This document shows positions 35,795 to 46,171 of a stretch of DNA of 64,000 nucleotides, in pieces. The stretch spans positions 434,001 to 498,000 of the forward strand of contig NW_023366838.1 in the NCBI RefSeq assembly GCF_902167145.1, in the 5' to 3' direction. Below the pieces are notes generated by a model. It searched no databases. It saw only the letters and a program-made list of their open reading frames with translations, and had not been told where the DNA came from. Numbering within the stretch: the stretch's first letter is position 1; each line of letters starts with the position of its first letter. The DNA comes from Zea mays (Eukaryota > Streptophyta > Magnoliopsida > Poales > Poaceae). Both the position numbers and the translations under genes were made by a program.

Positions 35795-36938
35795 GAAATC
35801 AAAGAATGTGATCTATGGCAAGGAAACATATGTGGGGTGAGGTTTACGAGCCTCTGGTCGATGATCAATGGCCACACAACCCCCATTTTTGTCGAAAATA
35901 GCCATGAATGACCATTTTCAATAATACTAAAGGCTAACACGTACAGATTTTTGACCAATAAATGGTCTCCACCAGAAATCCAAGAATGTGATCTATGGCA
36001 AGGAAACATATGTGGGGTGAGGTGTCCGATCCTCTAGTCGATGATAAATGGCCACACAACCCCCATTTTAGTCGAAAATAGCCATGAACGACCATTTTGA
36101 ATAATACCGAAGGCTAACACCAACGGATTTTTGACTATGAAATGGTCTCGACAAGAAATCCAAGAATGTGATCTATGGCAAGAAAACCTATGTCGGGTGA
36201 AGTGTACGAGCCTCTGGTCGATGATCAATGGCCACACAACCCCCATTTTTGTCGGAAATAGCCATGAACGACCATTTTCAATGACACTGAAGGCTAACAC
36301 CTACGGATTTTTGACCAAGAAATGGTCTCCACCATAAATCCAAGAATGTGATCTATGGCAAGGAAACATATGTGTAGTGAGGTGTATGAGCCTCTAGTCA
36401 AAGATCAATGGCCACACAACCCCCATTTTTGTCGAAAATAGCCATGAATGACAATTTTCAATAATACCGAAGGCTAACACATTCGGATTTTTGCCCAAGA
36501 AATGGTCTCGACTAGAAATCCAAGAATGTGATCTATGGCAAGGAAACATAAGTGGGGTGAGGTGTACGAGCCTCTGGTCGATGATCAATGGCCACACAAC
36601 TCCCATTTTGTCGAAAATAGCCTTGAACGATCATTTTCAATAATAGTGAAGGCTAACACGTACGAATTTTTGACCAAGAAATGGTCTCCACCAGAAATCC
36701 AAGAATGTGATCTATAGCAAGGAAACATATGTGCGGTGAGGTGTACGAGCCTCTGGTCGATGATAAATGGCCACACAACCCCCATTTTTGATGAAAATAG
36801 CCATGAACGACCATTTTCAATAATACCGAAGGCTAACACCTACGGATTTTGACCAAGAAATGGTCTCCACCAGAAATCCAAGAATGTGATCTATGGAAAG
36901 GAAACATATGTGGGGTGAGGTGTATGAGCATCTAGTCG
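35790..36938 (+). repeat. Knob 180-bp satellite, plus orientation (right flank of element 1)
   Basis: About 6.4 monomers continue the array interrupted by element 1: the monomer split at CACCA resumes here in frame. The segment ends at a strand switch near 36936-36938. Confidence 0.97.
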
Positions 36939-37598
36939 GAATTATTGAAAATGGTCGTTCATGGCTATTTTCGACAAAAATGGGGGTTGTGTGGCCATTG
37001 ATCATCGACCAGAGGCTCCTACACCTCACCCCACACATGTTTTCTTGCCATATATCACATTCTTGGATTTCCAGTGGAGACCGTTTCTTGGTCAAAAATT
37101 CGTAGGTGTTAGCCTTCGGTATTATTGAAAATGGTCGTTCATGGCTATTTTCGACAAAAATGGGGGTTGTGTGGCCGTTGATCATCGACTAGAGGCTCGT
37201 ACACCTCACCCCACATATGTTTCATTGCCATAGATCACATGCTTGGATTTCTGGTGGAGACCATTTCTTGGGCAAAAATCTGAATGTGTTAGCCTTCGGT
37301 ATTATTGAAAATGGTCATTCATGGCGATTTTCGACAAAAATGGGTGTTGTGTGGCCATTGTTCTTCGACCAGAGGCTCATACACCTCACTACACATATGT
37401 TTCCTTGCCATAGATCACATTCTTGTATTTATGGTGGAGACCATTTCTTCGTCAAAAATCCGTAGGTGTTAGCCTTCAGTGTCATTGAAAATGGTCGTTC
37501 ATGGCTATTTTCCACAAAAATGGGGGTTGTGTGGCCATTGATCATCGACTAGAGGCTCGTACACCTCACCCCACATATGTTTCCTAGCCATATATCAC
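36939..37598 (-). repeat. Knob 180-bp satellite, minus orientation (left flank of element 2)
   Basis: About 3.7 monomers in inverted orientation, from the switch (AGTCG|GAATTATTG) to the insertion point of element 2 at ATCAC. Confidence 0.97.
37594..37598. repeat. Target-site duplication of element 2, left copy
   Basis: ATCAC at 37594-37598 is repeated at 45103-45107, directly outside the LTRs. Confidence 0.95.
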
Positions 37599-38283
37599 TG
37601 TTGGGGACTTGTTCTCAAATGCTATGAATCAAGAACAAGGCAACATAAAATGTTAAATATCAAAGCCCTTCGTCCTTCGGATCATTATTTCCCTTCGGAT
37701 ATAATGATTCTAGGACGAAGGTCATGGAGGACATACCTTCACGATCATGATAAAAGATGGAGTGTATTCATACAAAGTACAGAAAGTAACATAATTTTTG
37801 TAAACATTATTATTAATCTACTTCCATTTATATTACTTGTATAAACAATGATGAATTACAAATGTACCTTCGGTTTGAAGGAAAGAGAATACAGGCGTGA
37901 CGCAAAAGTGAATGCCAAGTCAGCGTGAACAGGACAGGAGTACTGTTCATCTATTTATAGGCACAGGACGCAGCCCGTGTAAAATTACATTAATGCCCTT
38001 TATATTTATCAATAACTATATAGCAATTCTTCAGGGTCTAATTTGGCTTTTCATCTTTAAGTCGGTTCCCCTTTTCTGCTGTCATGCCGAAGCTTATCTG
38101 TGCATAGCTTCGTGATGATCTTTTCCTTCGTCACAATCGCCTTCCGTTCCACTCAAGCTTCGTCTTGACCATACTCTTTTATACTCGTAATCCGATTTCG
38201 AAGATACCTGTTCACACATTTCACTTGGAAAACATTATCAAATCATGTTTTTGAGGACCTTCGGAAGCCGAAGGCCCCCAACA
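37599..38283 (-). repeat. 3' LTR of element 2 (685 bp)
   Basis: TGTTGGGG...CCCCCAACA with the purine tract GCGAGGGGCTAC (38284-38295, minus strand) adjacent. TATAAATA lies at 37959-37952 with a degenerate dyad at 37925-37950 (GTGAACAGGAC / GTACTGTTCAT). The terminal hairpin is at 38258-38274. Confidence 0.95.
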
Positions 38284-38295
38284 GTAGCCCCTCGC
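38284..38295 (-). other. Polypurine tract of element 2
   Basis: Minus-strand GCGAGGGGCTAC next to the 3' LTR, identical to element 1. Confidence 0.8.
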
Positions 38296-38438
38296 AATAT
38301 TAATTTGCTGTGCTGATAAATTCATATTGCGATATGGATGAAGGCCTTAAGCCGAAGGTCCGAAAAACACCTTCTCTTTGCTAGAATAGCAATCAGCCAT
38401 TGACAAGCGGGACCCTCCAGTTTTCGACATACTGGGTG

Positions 38439-38446
38439 TATAAATA
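38439..38446 (+). promoter_or_regulatory. TATA box of the antisense gene of element 2
   Basis: TATAAATA, preceded by ACTGGGTG, lies 145 nt before the ATG at 38591. The position and flanks match 29312-29319 of element 1, although the surrounding text has diverged. The 38296-38590 stretch otherwise holds only leader sequence. Confidence 0.65.
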
Positions 38447-38590
38447 AGAACTCATCCCGAGTTTATTTGGCACGCTCTCTTGCCAACTGCTCTTGCTCAA
38501 CCATCTTTTAGCCTGCGCGCGACAACACTTGCTTGGTTTTTTAAATTTTTAAGCTTCGGTTTTGGGAGTACTTTCTCAGCGCTTGCGAAG

Positions 38591-41500
38591 ATGTCTGAAG
38601 ATAAGAAAGTTGTTGCTGAGACGAAGCTGGGCCTTTCTGAGGAGATGCATCTCGGCTTTCTTCAGTCAATAGCAAAGACCAATACGGAGAAGATCACTAG
38701 GGAAACCTTGGAGGGTTTATCTGAAGGTACTGGTGACAGTGACAGTTATGATGTGGATAGTGGTGGTGAAGACTCCGAAGATCGACCATGGCGACCAAGT
38801 CATGCGGTTTTTGGTAAATCTAGTATTAAAGAAAATCATCTTGCCAGCATGAGGGGCAGATATTTCCGGGACTTGTCTGTTGTGAGAGCTGATGAAGGAG
38901 AGAAGACTTGTCCAACTCCTAAGGAAAATGAAGTTGTGGTATTCCGAAGCTTCTTGAAAGCTGGACTACGATTTCCCTTAAGCAGCTTTGTCATAGAGGT
39001 GCTGAAGATATTTGAAATCTTCCTTCACCAACTTACCCCCGAAGCGATCATAAGGATGAACATCTACGTGTGGGCCGTGAGAAGCCAAGGCTTGGAACCT
39101 GATGCGAAAAGCTTCTGCAACATACATGAATTGTTGTACGAGACAAAACCCTGGGGTAAGGAACAGTATCATAACAACTTTGGCTGCTACAGCCTCGGCT
39201 CCCGGTCTGGGTCAAGCTGCCCAGTGCCGACCTTTCGAAAGAGATGGCCTGGCGACTGGATGACGGAATGGTTTTACGTGAAGAACGACTTGAAATCACG
39301 AGAAGATATAAAGAAGATCATTATGCGCCCTATCTGGCAACGCTTCGGCCTGCGGAGGCCGAAGGTGGAAATGAATGAAGCAGTCGAAGAATGCCAGAGG
39401 GCCTTCGGAGTTGTTTGCTCTTTTATTGGGACGAGGGATTTGGTCCAAGAACACATTGCCTTCAGAGTATGGCCGCTTGTGGAAAAATGGGAAATGCCGC
39501 AGGAGACCATTAAAGATACTGACGAAGGTGGACTAGTCAGGCTGAAGTACACATTTAAGTTCGGAGATAAATTCGTTGAGCCAGATGATGACTGGCTGAA
39601 AAGCATTGAAACTGTAAGTGATGAACTACTTGGAGTATATTCAAAGGCCGAAGATACTGCATTGTCAGCAGCCTTCGGAGGCCGAAAAAAGAAGAGACTG
39701 AACCGAGTATTTGACGCAATTGGGTTCGTGTACCCCGACTACCATTATCCAGTGCGGGGGCAAAAAAGAAAGAACACTCCCTCTGCGAAAGAAACTGCTT
39801 CAGCCGCTCCTAGTGAGCCGGCGCCGAAGAGGAAAAGGGTAAAGGTTCTCACACACCGGCCACGTTACATTGAACTGGCCACAATGCCTGAGTTCGCCGG
39901 TGAGACCTCTTCGGCCACCGAAGCTAAGGAATCAACTCTGCTGCCAGGAATCAAAGAGCTGGTCGAAGTGCCAGCAACAGAAAAAATGGAAGAACCAAGG
40001 ACTCTGCTGCCACAAATCAAAGAGGTGGCCGAAGTGCCAACAACAGGAAAGATGGAAGAACCAAGGACTGAAAAAGCAAAAACATCAGAAGTTTTAAGTC
40101 CTTCGGCAAAGATTGAGACAGGAAAAAGCCAGATAGGTCCAACCGTAACCCCAAAAAGAAAAGAATGGTTAATGTATTAGATGTTTTGGAAACAATTAAA
40201 TATTCAAGCATAACTCCAAAGAAAACTGTTGAAACTTCTGAAGTGTCTACTGAAGCCTTTGGTGCTGAAGCTTCGAAGCAACAATTTGAAACTAAAGCTG
40301 GGCCTTCAGAGCCAACCAAGGTAAAACCTTTTGAAACCGAAGAAATGAACATTACAGAGGCAGCTGAAAAAATAAAAATATCAGATCCAATTTTGGTTGA
40401 AGAAGCTGACACTGCTGCCCCCGAAGCACCTTCCAAAATATACGATTATATTGTGCGACACGCTTCGGGGAAGAAATTATCCGAAGAAGAGATTTTTGAA
40501 GCTAATCACTATGCCAGAGAATTGAAATATCCGAAGGGGGCACTAGTGTTCAATGGGACAGACGAAGATGACTTCCTATACTGTCTCCCAGACAACAAAG
40601 AATTATCCGTCTGCCGGGAGATGGCTAGAAGCATGGGGTTTCCGAAGCTTGAAGCTGGATTATGCGCTATGACGAAGGAGGATCTTGCGGATAGCCTTGC
40701 ATACAATAGCCTATAGGTGCGAGAATTGTATATTTAGAAATTTACAATTTTTTTTAATTATTCTTTTATTCTTATACTAATTCTTGTATATATAGGGTTT
40801 AATATTGAGCAACGCGCTGAGAGCGCAAAAGAATGCCGAAGATGAGAGCTATGATATTGCTTTCAACAACCTACGATCAGAGGTTATTAAGCTGAGAAAC
40901 GAAGCTCTGTAAAAGGATAAAATTCTGCTTACATTGGTGGACAAGATAAAAGAGGACGAAGCTGCCTCAAAAGCCCAGGCTGAAGCCCAAAAACGCGAAA
41001 TTAAAGATCTTCAGAAACATCTAGCTAGAGCTAAAGAAGAACGTATACTTGAAGAGACAAAACGAGAGCTTAGTGATCAATGGGCCGATCATTTAGAAAT
41101 AAATGTTAAAGAGCTTCGTGCATCCCAGAGAAAATGCTATGTTAAATCCATAGAGTGTGTTAAGAAGATAAAATCCAGCTTCGCCAACGTTGGCGCATTC
41201 TCTAGTGAAGAGAATTTCTCAAGGGGCAATCCTGAAGGTCCGATTGAATGGATCAGTCACGAAGCTGAGGCCTTCGAGGAAATCCTGAATAGCCGCGGAG
41301 ACATATGTGCTTTTTCGGGTGCTAGAGGAATTGCTACTGTTTTGGAGAGGAAAGGTTGCGAACATGTAAAATCTTTAGCGCAGTCCGAAGGTAATTTGTC
41401 CTCTGAAGACATTAGAGACCCCTCAGCCGAAGCAAGCATGATCAGCAGAAAATTTTTCACTGATATCTGGGACAACGGCGGCCGAGAAATGGCCCAAGAA

Positions 41501-41818
41501 ATTATTCAAAAGAGCGAAAAAGGCATCCACAATGCTAGAAAAGTAGCGGAAGCTGCCGAGAAAAGTACAGAGCCCGAAGGTCAAATAGGTATTAATTAGT
41601 GGTTTTTATTATGTTGTAATTTTTTATTCCAGACTTTGTTTGCGGTTTGTAATAGTAATATAGCCGTATCTTCTCCACCCTCAGAACCTGTTGAGGCATC
41701 TCCGGGCCCCCACTCGAAGGGGGACGATGAAATTAGAAAAATGGCCGAAGCCATTATGGACAAGGTTGTCGACCAGCTACCAAACGAAGCTGCAGAAATA
41801 GTTCTTAAGGAGGATTAA
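38591..41818 (+). pseudogene. Decayed copy of the antisense three-exon gene (element 2)
   Basis: Homologous to 29462-32618 over its whole length. Inferred exons are 38591-40716, 40796-41588 and 41664-41818; exons 2 and 3 are exactly as long as in element 1 (793 and 155 nt). Lesions: a one-base deletion near 40160 (PKRK then frame loss; frame resumes in MVNVLDVLETIK), a TAG at 40714-40716 at the last codon of exon 1 (AAG in element 1), and a TAA at 40910-40912 in the coiled coil. A 66-bp tandem duplication at 39935-40066 lengthens the linker. Despite this, most codon differences from element 1 are synonymous, so the gene was under selection until its recent decay. PF04195-like region, basic clusters, YIVRHASGKKLSE block and coiled coil are all recognisable. 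Confidence 0.75.
39935..40066 (+). repeat. 66-bp tandem duplication inside the antisense gene of element 2
   Basis: Two in-frame copies (39935-40000, 40001-40066) encode TLLPGIKELVEVPATEKM.. and TLLPQIKEVAEVPTTGKM.. in the acidic linker. Element 1 has a single related copy (TLLPEVAEMAEAPSTEKM). Confidence 0.85.
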
Positions 41819-42826
41819 ATGCTATTGTAGAAACATTTGGAACGTAACATGTGTAATACATTGTAACTTTGAATGTAATATATAATCTATTTATAATTCA
41901 ATTCTTTACGATGCATGAAATTTTGCTTACATACCATTTTTAAGCCTTCGGCGAAAAAACACCTTCCCTTCTTTTCATGCTTCGTGAAGAAAATGTTTTA
42001 TATATCGCAAGAATTTGCAAACTTCTCTGATGGGAAATATCCAAGCTTCGTGAAATATTCTCCGAAGTTGTTTTTATGTTGTCTCTCTCATGAAGCTACA
42101 CTTCTCAATTTATCTTGTGCCTTAGCACGATTTTCTCTTTTTCAAAATATTCTCCGAAGATCAATACTGTATCCCCTTCTTGTTCCACATGCAATATGTT
42201 GTATGATGCTTATGTTATGCAAAATGATGTGATGATGTTATGTTATGCAAAATGATATTTGTGCCGAAGATACACACATCCCTGCAATAGAGCACACAAT
42301 CTTTTTATATCAGCGCTGACTTTTCGCTGTAAGCCTCCCTTCGGAGCTTCTTCGCCTTTTACTTTCAGCGGAATCAGCGTTTATTTTTCGCTGTAAGCCT
42401 CCTTTAGGAGCTTTTTCGCCTTTTACTTTCAGCGGAATCAACGTTTATTTTTCGCTGTAAGCCTCCCTTAGGAGCTTCTTCGCCTTTTACTTTCGGCGGA
42501 ATCAGCGCTTATTTTTCGCTGTAGGCTCAGAAAACATACACTGCGCTCCCTTAGGAACGACTTTTTACTGCTTCGAATAAATTGCACTGTGTCTCTTAGA
42601 ACAAATTTTTGATAATTCAAAGGTCCTTCGTGTCACCATAAATTCGTATGCTTCGGCAACTCAAGCCTATGGAGAAGATATATTTTCATTATTGCAAAAG
42701 ACGAAACTATTACAAGAAATTGCAAGAACAATAAAAACACATAGACTTCCCATGATTGTTCCTTATTGACAAAAAAAATACTGAATGTAAAAATGCGAAG
42801 AAACTGCTGTCGAGGTAGGATATTTG
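41819..42826. repeat. Noncoding stretch between convergent genes, with three 64-bp tandem repeats
   Basis: No gene is seen. At 42331-42522 a 64-bp unit (AAGCCTCC..AGGAGCTT..TTCGCCTTTTACTTTC) repeats three times (starts 42331, 42395, 42459), with a partial copy before it. TGTAA-rich text at about 41828-41885 follows the antisense stop, as in element 1. Confidence 0.75.
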
Positions 42827-44344
42827 TCAGTAAATGTGCTTTGACTCTGGCACAGTGCTATTGAATGTGCGAGCTTCGGACTCCTCTCTGAAGTCCCTCT
42901 GAAGGTGAGTGTGCTGACTCCCTTCTGGCTGTTGTCCTCGCTGCGTTGGTGGTGGAGGTGGAGGCTGTTGCCAAGATGCTTGGGGTTGACTTGCCGAAGC
43001 AACAGAAGCTGCAGGGTGATTGCCTACATATTCTGGAATATAAGGCGAATGGTACGAAGCAGTGTGCATGACCTGCTTCGACTGACTCTGTTGTGTTGCA
43101 GCTTCTGCTATCTCCTTTTGTTTCTGGATGGTGACGTGGCACATCCTGGTGGTATGGCCCTTGTCTTCACCACAGAATAGACAGTAAATTCTTCTTGGCT
43201 GATCACCAAATCTTCCCCCGAAGCCCCTAGCGCCTCTGCCCCTTGGCGCTGGCGGCCGAACAGAACTTTGCTGCTGCCCCGAAGCTTGCGAAGAGTATTG
43301 TGGCCTTTGCTATTGGCTTCCTCTATCATCACTTTGAGTGGAGTTATGAATTGACCTGACGTGCCTCGGATGAAATCTTCCTCCGAAGCCCCTGGTCATT
43401 TCAGAGAACCTAAATGCCTCCTCTCTTCTTTGGCGGAAGTCATTATCAGCTCAGATATATTCGTCCATCTTTTGGAGCAGCTTCTCCAAAGTTTGCGGCG
43501 GTTTCCTGGCAAAGTATTGCGCTGAAGGTCCCGGCCGAAGTCCCTTAATCATGGCCTCAATGACAATTTCATTGGGCACTGTTGGCGCCTGTGCCCTCAG
43601 ACGCAGAAACCTTCGGACATACGCCTAGAGGTATTCTTCATGGTCCTGGGTACACTGGAATAAAGCTTGTGCAGTAACAGGCTTCGTCTGAAACCCTTGG
43701 AAGTTGGTTATAAACATATCCTTCAGCTTCTGCCAAGAGGTGATTGTCCCTGGCCGAAGAGAGGAGTACCAGGTTTGAGCAACACTTTTGACGGCCATGA
43801 CAAAAGACTTTGCCATGACTGCAGTGTTGCCACCATACGAAGATATGGTTGCTTCATAGCTCATCAAGAATTGCTTCAGGTCTGTATGACCATCGTACAT
43901 GGGGAGCTGGGGTGGCTTGTAAGACTAGGGCCATGTTGTAGCCTGCAATTCTGTTGAGAGAGGAGAAGCATCATCAAAAGCAAAATTTCCATGATGGAAA
44001 TCTTCATACCAGTCGTCCTCATTGTAGAAGCCTTCTTGATGAAGCTCTCTGCGCGGAGGCCTTCGGTTCTGATCATCTTGAACAAGATGATGACCCTCTT
44101 CCGAAGCTTCATCTATCTGTCTTTGAATATCAGCTAGACGAGCCATCTTCTCCTTCTTTCGTTGCACCTGCTGCTGAAGGATCTCCAGGTTTTGGATCTC
44201 CTGATCCAAGTCGTCCTCCGGAGGCGTTGGACTAGCGGCCTTCCTCTTCTGGCTTTGGGCCTCCCTAAGGGAAAGGACGTCCTGATTGGGGTCCAGCGGC
44301 TGCAGAGTGGCAGCCCCTGTTGCTGAAGCTTTTTTCGGCGGCAT
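42827..44344 (-). pseudogene. gag: Gag pseudogene of element 2
   Basis: Homologous to the intact gag of element 1 along its whole length, starting at the ATG at 44344, 73 nt from the LTR. Three premature stops break it: TAG at 43927-43925 (after ELQATTWP), TAG at 43627-43625 (after DHEEYL) and TGA at 43453-43451 (after KMDEYI, where element 1 has Arg). No frameshift was needed to follow it. The coiled coil, capsid domain, zinc knuckle (CLFCGEDKGHTTRMC, again with X5) and PPPPPP tail are all kept. Confidence 0.88.
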
Positions 44345-44398
44345 GACGAAGGTGATGCTTGCCGAAGGTATTCAAAGCTCAAGAAATGTAAGTGAGTT

Positions 44399-44417
44399 CA
44401 TCGGAGGTGGGCGCCAA
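44399..44417 (-). other. Primer-binding site of element 2
   Basis: Minus-strand TTGGCGCCCACCTCCGATG after the 5' LTR; one base differs from elements 1 and 3, outside the TGGCGCCCACC core. Confidence 0.78.
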
Positions 44418-45102
44418 TGTTGGGGACTTGTTCTCAAATGCTATGAATCAAGAACAAGGCAACATAAAATGTTAAATATCAAAGCCCTTCGTCCTTCGGA
44501 TCATTATTTCCCTTCGGATATAATGATTCTAGGACGAAGGTCATGGAGGACATACCTTCACGATCATGATAAAAGATTGAGTGTATTCATACAAAGTACA
44601 GAAAGTAACATAATTTTTGTAAACATTATTATTAATCTACTTCCATTTATATTACTTGTATAAACAATGATGAATTACAAATGTACCTTCGGTTTGAAGG
44701 AAAGATAATACAGGCGTGACGCAAAAGTGAATGCCAAGTCAGCGTGAACAGGACAGGAGTACTGTTCATCTATTTATAGGCACGGGACGCAGCCTGTGAA
44801 AAATTACATTAATGCCCTTTATACTTATCAATAACTATATAGCAATTCTTCAGGGTCTAATTTGGCTTTTCATCTTTAAGTCGGTTCCCCTTTTCTGCTG
44901 TCATGCCGAAGCTTATCTGTGCATAGCTTCGTGATGATCTTTTCCTTCGTCACAATCGCCTTTCGTTCCACTCAAGCTTCGTCTTGACCATACTCTTTTA
45001 TACTCATAATCCGATTCCGAAGATACCTGTTCACACATTTCACTTGGAAAACATTATCAAATCATGTTTTTGAGGACCTTTGGAAGCCGAAGGCCCCCAA
45101 CA
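44418..45102 (-). repeat. 5' LTR of element 2 (685 bp)
   Basis: Matches 37599-38283 with about ten substitutions and no indel by eye. TATAAATA is at 44778-44771 and the degenerate dyad at 44744-44769. The terminal hairpin carries one mutation (CCTTTGG). Confidence 0.95.
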
Positions 45103-45873
45103 ATCACATTCTCGGATTTCTGGTGGAGACCATTTCTTGGTAAAAAATCCATACGTGTTAGCCTTCTGTATTATTGAAAATGGTCGTTGATCACTATTTT
45201 CGACAAAAAATGGGCGTTGTGTGGCCATTGATCAACGACCAGAGGCCCATACACCTCACCCCACATATGTTTCCTTGCCATAGATCACATTCTTGGACTT
45301 ATGGTGGAGACCATTTCTTGGTCAAAAATCCATAGGTGTTACCCTTCAGTGTCATTGAAAATGGTCGTTCATGGCTATTTTTGACAAAAATGGGGGTTAT
45401 GTGGCCATTGATCATCGACCAAAGGCTCGTACACCTCACCCCACATATGTTTCCTTTCCATAGATCACATTTTGGATTTCTGGTGGAGACCATTTCTTGG
45501 TCAAAAATCCGTAGGTGTTAGCCTTCGGTATTATTGAAAATGGTCGTTCATGGCTATTTTTGACAAAAATGGGGGTTCTTTGGCCATTGTTAATAGACCA
45601 GAGGCTCATACACCTCACCCCACATATGTTTCCTTTCCATAGATCACATTCTTGGATTTCTCGTGGAGACCATTTCTTGGTCAAAAATCCGTAGGTGTTA
45701 GCCTTCGGTATTATTGAAAATGGTCGTTCATGGCTATTTTCATCAAAAATGGGGGTTGTGTGGCCATTTATCATCGACCAGGCTCGTACACCTCACCCCA
45801 CATATGTTTTCTTGCTATAGATCACATTCGTGGATTTCTGGTGGAGACCATTTCTTGGTCAAAAATTCGTACG
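45103..45873 (-). repeat. Knob 180-bp satellite, minus orientation (right flank of element 2)
   Basis: About 4.3 monomers continuing the array interrupted by element 2. It begins with the second ATCAC target copy and ends at a strand switch at about 45874. Confidence 0.97.
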
Positions 45874-46171
45874 TATGTGGGGTGAGGTGTATGGGCCTCT
45901 GGTAGTTGATCAATGGCCACACAATGCCCATTTTTTGTCGAAAATAGCGATCAACGACCATTTTCAATAATACAGAAGGCTAACACGTATGGATTTTTGA
46001 CCAAGAAATGGTCTCCACCAGAAATCCGAGAATGTGATATATGGCAAGGAAACATATGTGGGCTGAGGTGTACGAGCCTCTGGTCGATGATCAATGGCCA
46101 CACAACCCCCATTTTGTCGAAAATAGCCATGAACGACCATTTTCAATAATACCGAAGGCTAAGGAAACATA
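45874..46171 (+). repeat. Short plus-orientation satellite islet
   Basis: About 1.6 monomers in plus orientation between two minus arrays. It is an inverted copy of the satellite flanking element 2: it shares the private variants AATGCCCA, AGCGATCAACGACC and AATCCGAG. It contains the unoccupied target of element 2 (GTGAT, 46034-46038). Its right end has a short stray piece (AAGGAAACATATG) at the switch. Confidence 0.9.

Larger units (their letters stand above)
37599..45102 (-). mobile_element. Complete but decayed non-autonomous gypsy retrotransposon (element 2, zeon-like), 7504 bp
   Basis: The element has two 685-bp LTRs, an ATCAC target duplication and the same layout as element 1: minus-strand gag, no pol, and an opposite-strand gene with its own TATA box. 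The LTRs differ at about ten positions by eye (about 1.5%) with no indel, so it is roughly three times older than element 1. Gag has three premature stops; the antisense gene has one frameshift and two premature stops. Its internal text is clearly diverged from element 1, so the two are separate lineages rather than recent copies of each other. Confidence 0.92.

Noticed and set aside
38480..38590. An N-terminal extension of the antisense gene of element 2 upstream of 38591.
   Set aside because: It has no ATG, and the equivalent stretch of element 1 is leader sequence; it is simply open by chance.
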